64,000 nt of DNA, taken from assembly GCA_023053545.1 (NCBI GenBank), contig JAKZAN010000005.1:8556001-8620000 (forward strand), in the 5' to 3' direction. This stretch comes from Lepidurus packardi. Its lineage: Eukaryota > Arthropoda > Branchiopoda > Notostraca > Triopsidae. The notes beneath the pieces are model-generated. The model was not told the origin of the DNA, did no database searches, and saw nothing but the letters and a program-made list of their open reading frames with translations. Within the stretch, counting starts at the first letter, position 1. The number at the start of each line of letters is the position of its first letter. Below, piece after piece: positions 62,856 to 64,000 of the stretch. The translations under genes were made by a program, and so were the position numbers.

Positions 62856-63847
62856 ATGGGCATTCAAATGCTACAGGGTTTGATTGAAACCCAGTATCCA
62901 GGAGCGTGTGTGTCCGTGGATTTGCTCCGAATTGCTTCGAGCATTGCAGGCAATTATCAAGGCAGGGGTTATTTGAACTTGATTGCGGATGGAGAATGTT
63001 GCCTTGATCGTCTCTATGGCGGTTACGTATCAGGTAATGTCCCCTTCCTTTAAGATACGAGAAGATCTAAATTTATCTGTCCTTTCTTATGCTAATCAGA
63101 TTGGACGTGTGGGGGTCAGTGGAACCGTATGCTTCAGTTTTTAGCAGCTTTAGTGCAAACATTGCGTGCAAACCGCATCAATCTTGCCATATTCTTCAAT
63201 GGGGCACTGGAAAAGCCAAGGATTCAGGAATGGATCCGGTCGCAAATGGCAGCCCGAAGCAATATCTATCAAGTAACGAATTCACTTTCTCCAATTCTTT
63301 CGTAGTACGAAAAAGCCTTCCTTAAAAGCACTTGACTGTTTCCATATAAGCCGTCTGAGTTGTCCTGGATTAGGTAGATCAAAATTTCCATTCTGGGTGT
63401 GATATAAGTCACTTCATGGGCTCTTTATCTCAATCGGAATTGAGACAAATGTCTTCTTTAAAGACACTTGCTTATCATCGTGTACTGAGTCGGCTATGAT
63501 TTTTTACGTATGGCTTTTTTATATCAATTAGATTCTGCGTCACGTCAACACTAAAGGAACACCGCCGCCTAAAGTATGGTGGGTCCCTCCTTCCTGTTTA
63601 CACACTAGTCTACGACTAGCCCTGCGACATTTGAAAGTGGTTATGGTATGCCTGAATTGAAAACAAAGGTGTGTAGTCGTAATGGAAGTTTTTTTATTAG
63701 GTTTCATCTGTCGAAGACCATCATTGTGAAGTGATTGCGCATTGCCGTCAGTACGACTTTCATGGGTTAATGGGCGAAGATGCCGAATATGCCATTTTTG
63801 AGCCTCCACGTTATTTCTCTTCCAAGCAACTCAAACTTACGTATAAA
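62856..63847 (+). CDS. FAM120-family protein (constitutive coactivator of PPAR-gamma-like), 5' part
   Basis: The vertebrate members (FAM120A/B/C) are RNA-binding or coactivator proteins with an N-terminal XPG/PIN-nuclease-like domain. Four exons are seen: 62856-63033, 63100-63272, 63532-63645, 63701-63847, with a donor at 63848, so the gene continues beyond the window. The 166 residues visible align along the family N-terminus: MGIQMLQGLIETQYPGACVS with VDLLRIA, RLYGGYVSDWTCGGQWNRML, HVNTKGTPPPKVWWVPPSCL, SVEDHHCEVIAHCRQYDFHG and EDAEYAIFEPPRYFSSKQLK. The low-complexity insert found in human FAM120A after the first helix is absent. The start codon is the family start. Which paralogue it represents cannot be told, and invertebrates usually have a single one. 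Confidence 0.9.
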
Positions 63848-64000
63848 GTAAGTTGATATACAAGTAAAACCCCATTTCCTAACCTTCCAAAAAGCACCTT
63901 GTTTATTTAATTCATAATAACCAAGGCCGTCAAGTGAAGGGAGATTAATTACACCGTTCTGGGTGCGGTAGATAGTTCCCTAGCTATATTACCCCAATCT
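63848..64000. other. Intron at window edge
   Basis: Follows the donor of the fourth FAM120-like exon. No further acceptor and exon can be fixed before the edge. Confidence 0.6.

Overview
The window is nuclear DNA from an animal, almost certainly an arthropod. The protein genes have many introns, mostly 50-70 nt with GT-AG ends. There is an arthropod-type gustatory receptor carrying the TYhhhhhQF signature, an insect-type cytochrome b5-related desaturase, and a mariner element. I cannot name the species. A hexapod or another pancrustacean fits best. All exon maps below were built by hand from splice sites, reading phase and remembered family sequence, and the phases close in every named gene.

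Layout. Bases 1-13506 hold no gene I can support: one decayed transposon copy, a diverged tandem repeat and simple repeats. Then on the minus strand come RFT1 (13507-15678), a gustatory receptor with one in-frame stop (16663-18328), and an unidentified cysteine-rich frame broken by four stops (19062-19894). A complete but dead mariner lies at 20156-21442. A compact housekeeping block follows: KRI1 (22245-25081, +), RCHY1/PIRH2 (25265-26443, +), BDP1 (26986-30401, -), EDEM1 (31025-33482, +) and a TEX11/SPO22 meiosis gene (33873-37929, +). From 37930 to 53271 the DNA is gene-poor and rich in repeats, with one intronless cytochrome b5-related desaturase (45872-47176, +). The seven-PDZ scaffold GRIP follows (53272-61727, with a candidate first exon at 41537-41576). 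The window ends inside a FAM120-family gene (62856 to the edge).

Shared themes. RFT1 and EDEM1 both serve N-glycoprotein biology in the ER (dolichol-oligosaccharide assembly and ER-associated degradation). KRI1 and BDP1 both serve ribosome and Pol III output. I see no evidence that these neighbours are co-regulated beyond close spacing.

Mobile DNA is the most unusual part of the window. A pogo/Tigger-like family (copies at 2.5, 28, 44 and 60 kb, plus a rearranged one at 39 kb) keeps the N-terminal DNA-binding helix-turn-helix of its transposase but shows no catalytic domain. Two copies make up nearly the whole of one intron each, in BDP1 and GRIP, and both lie antisense to the host gene. A 146-bp hAT-type MITE sits inside the 39-kb copy with a perfect 8-bp target duplication, and the opposite arm of the same element preserves the empty site. 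Further foldbacks lie at 40.2, 49.8 and 50.2 kb.
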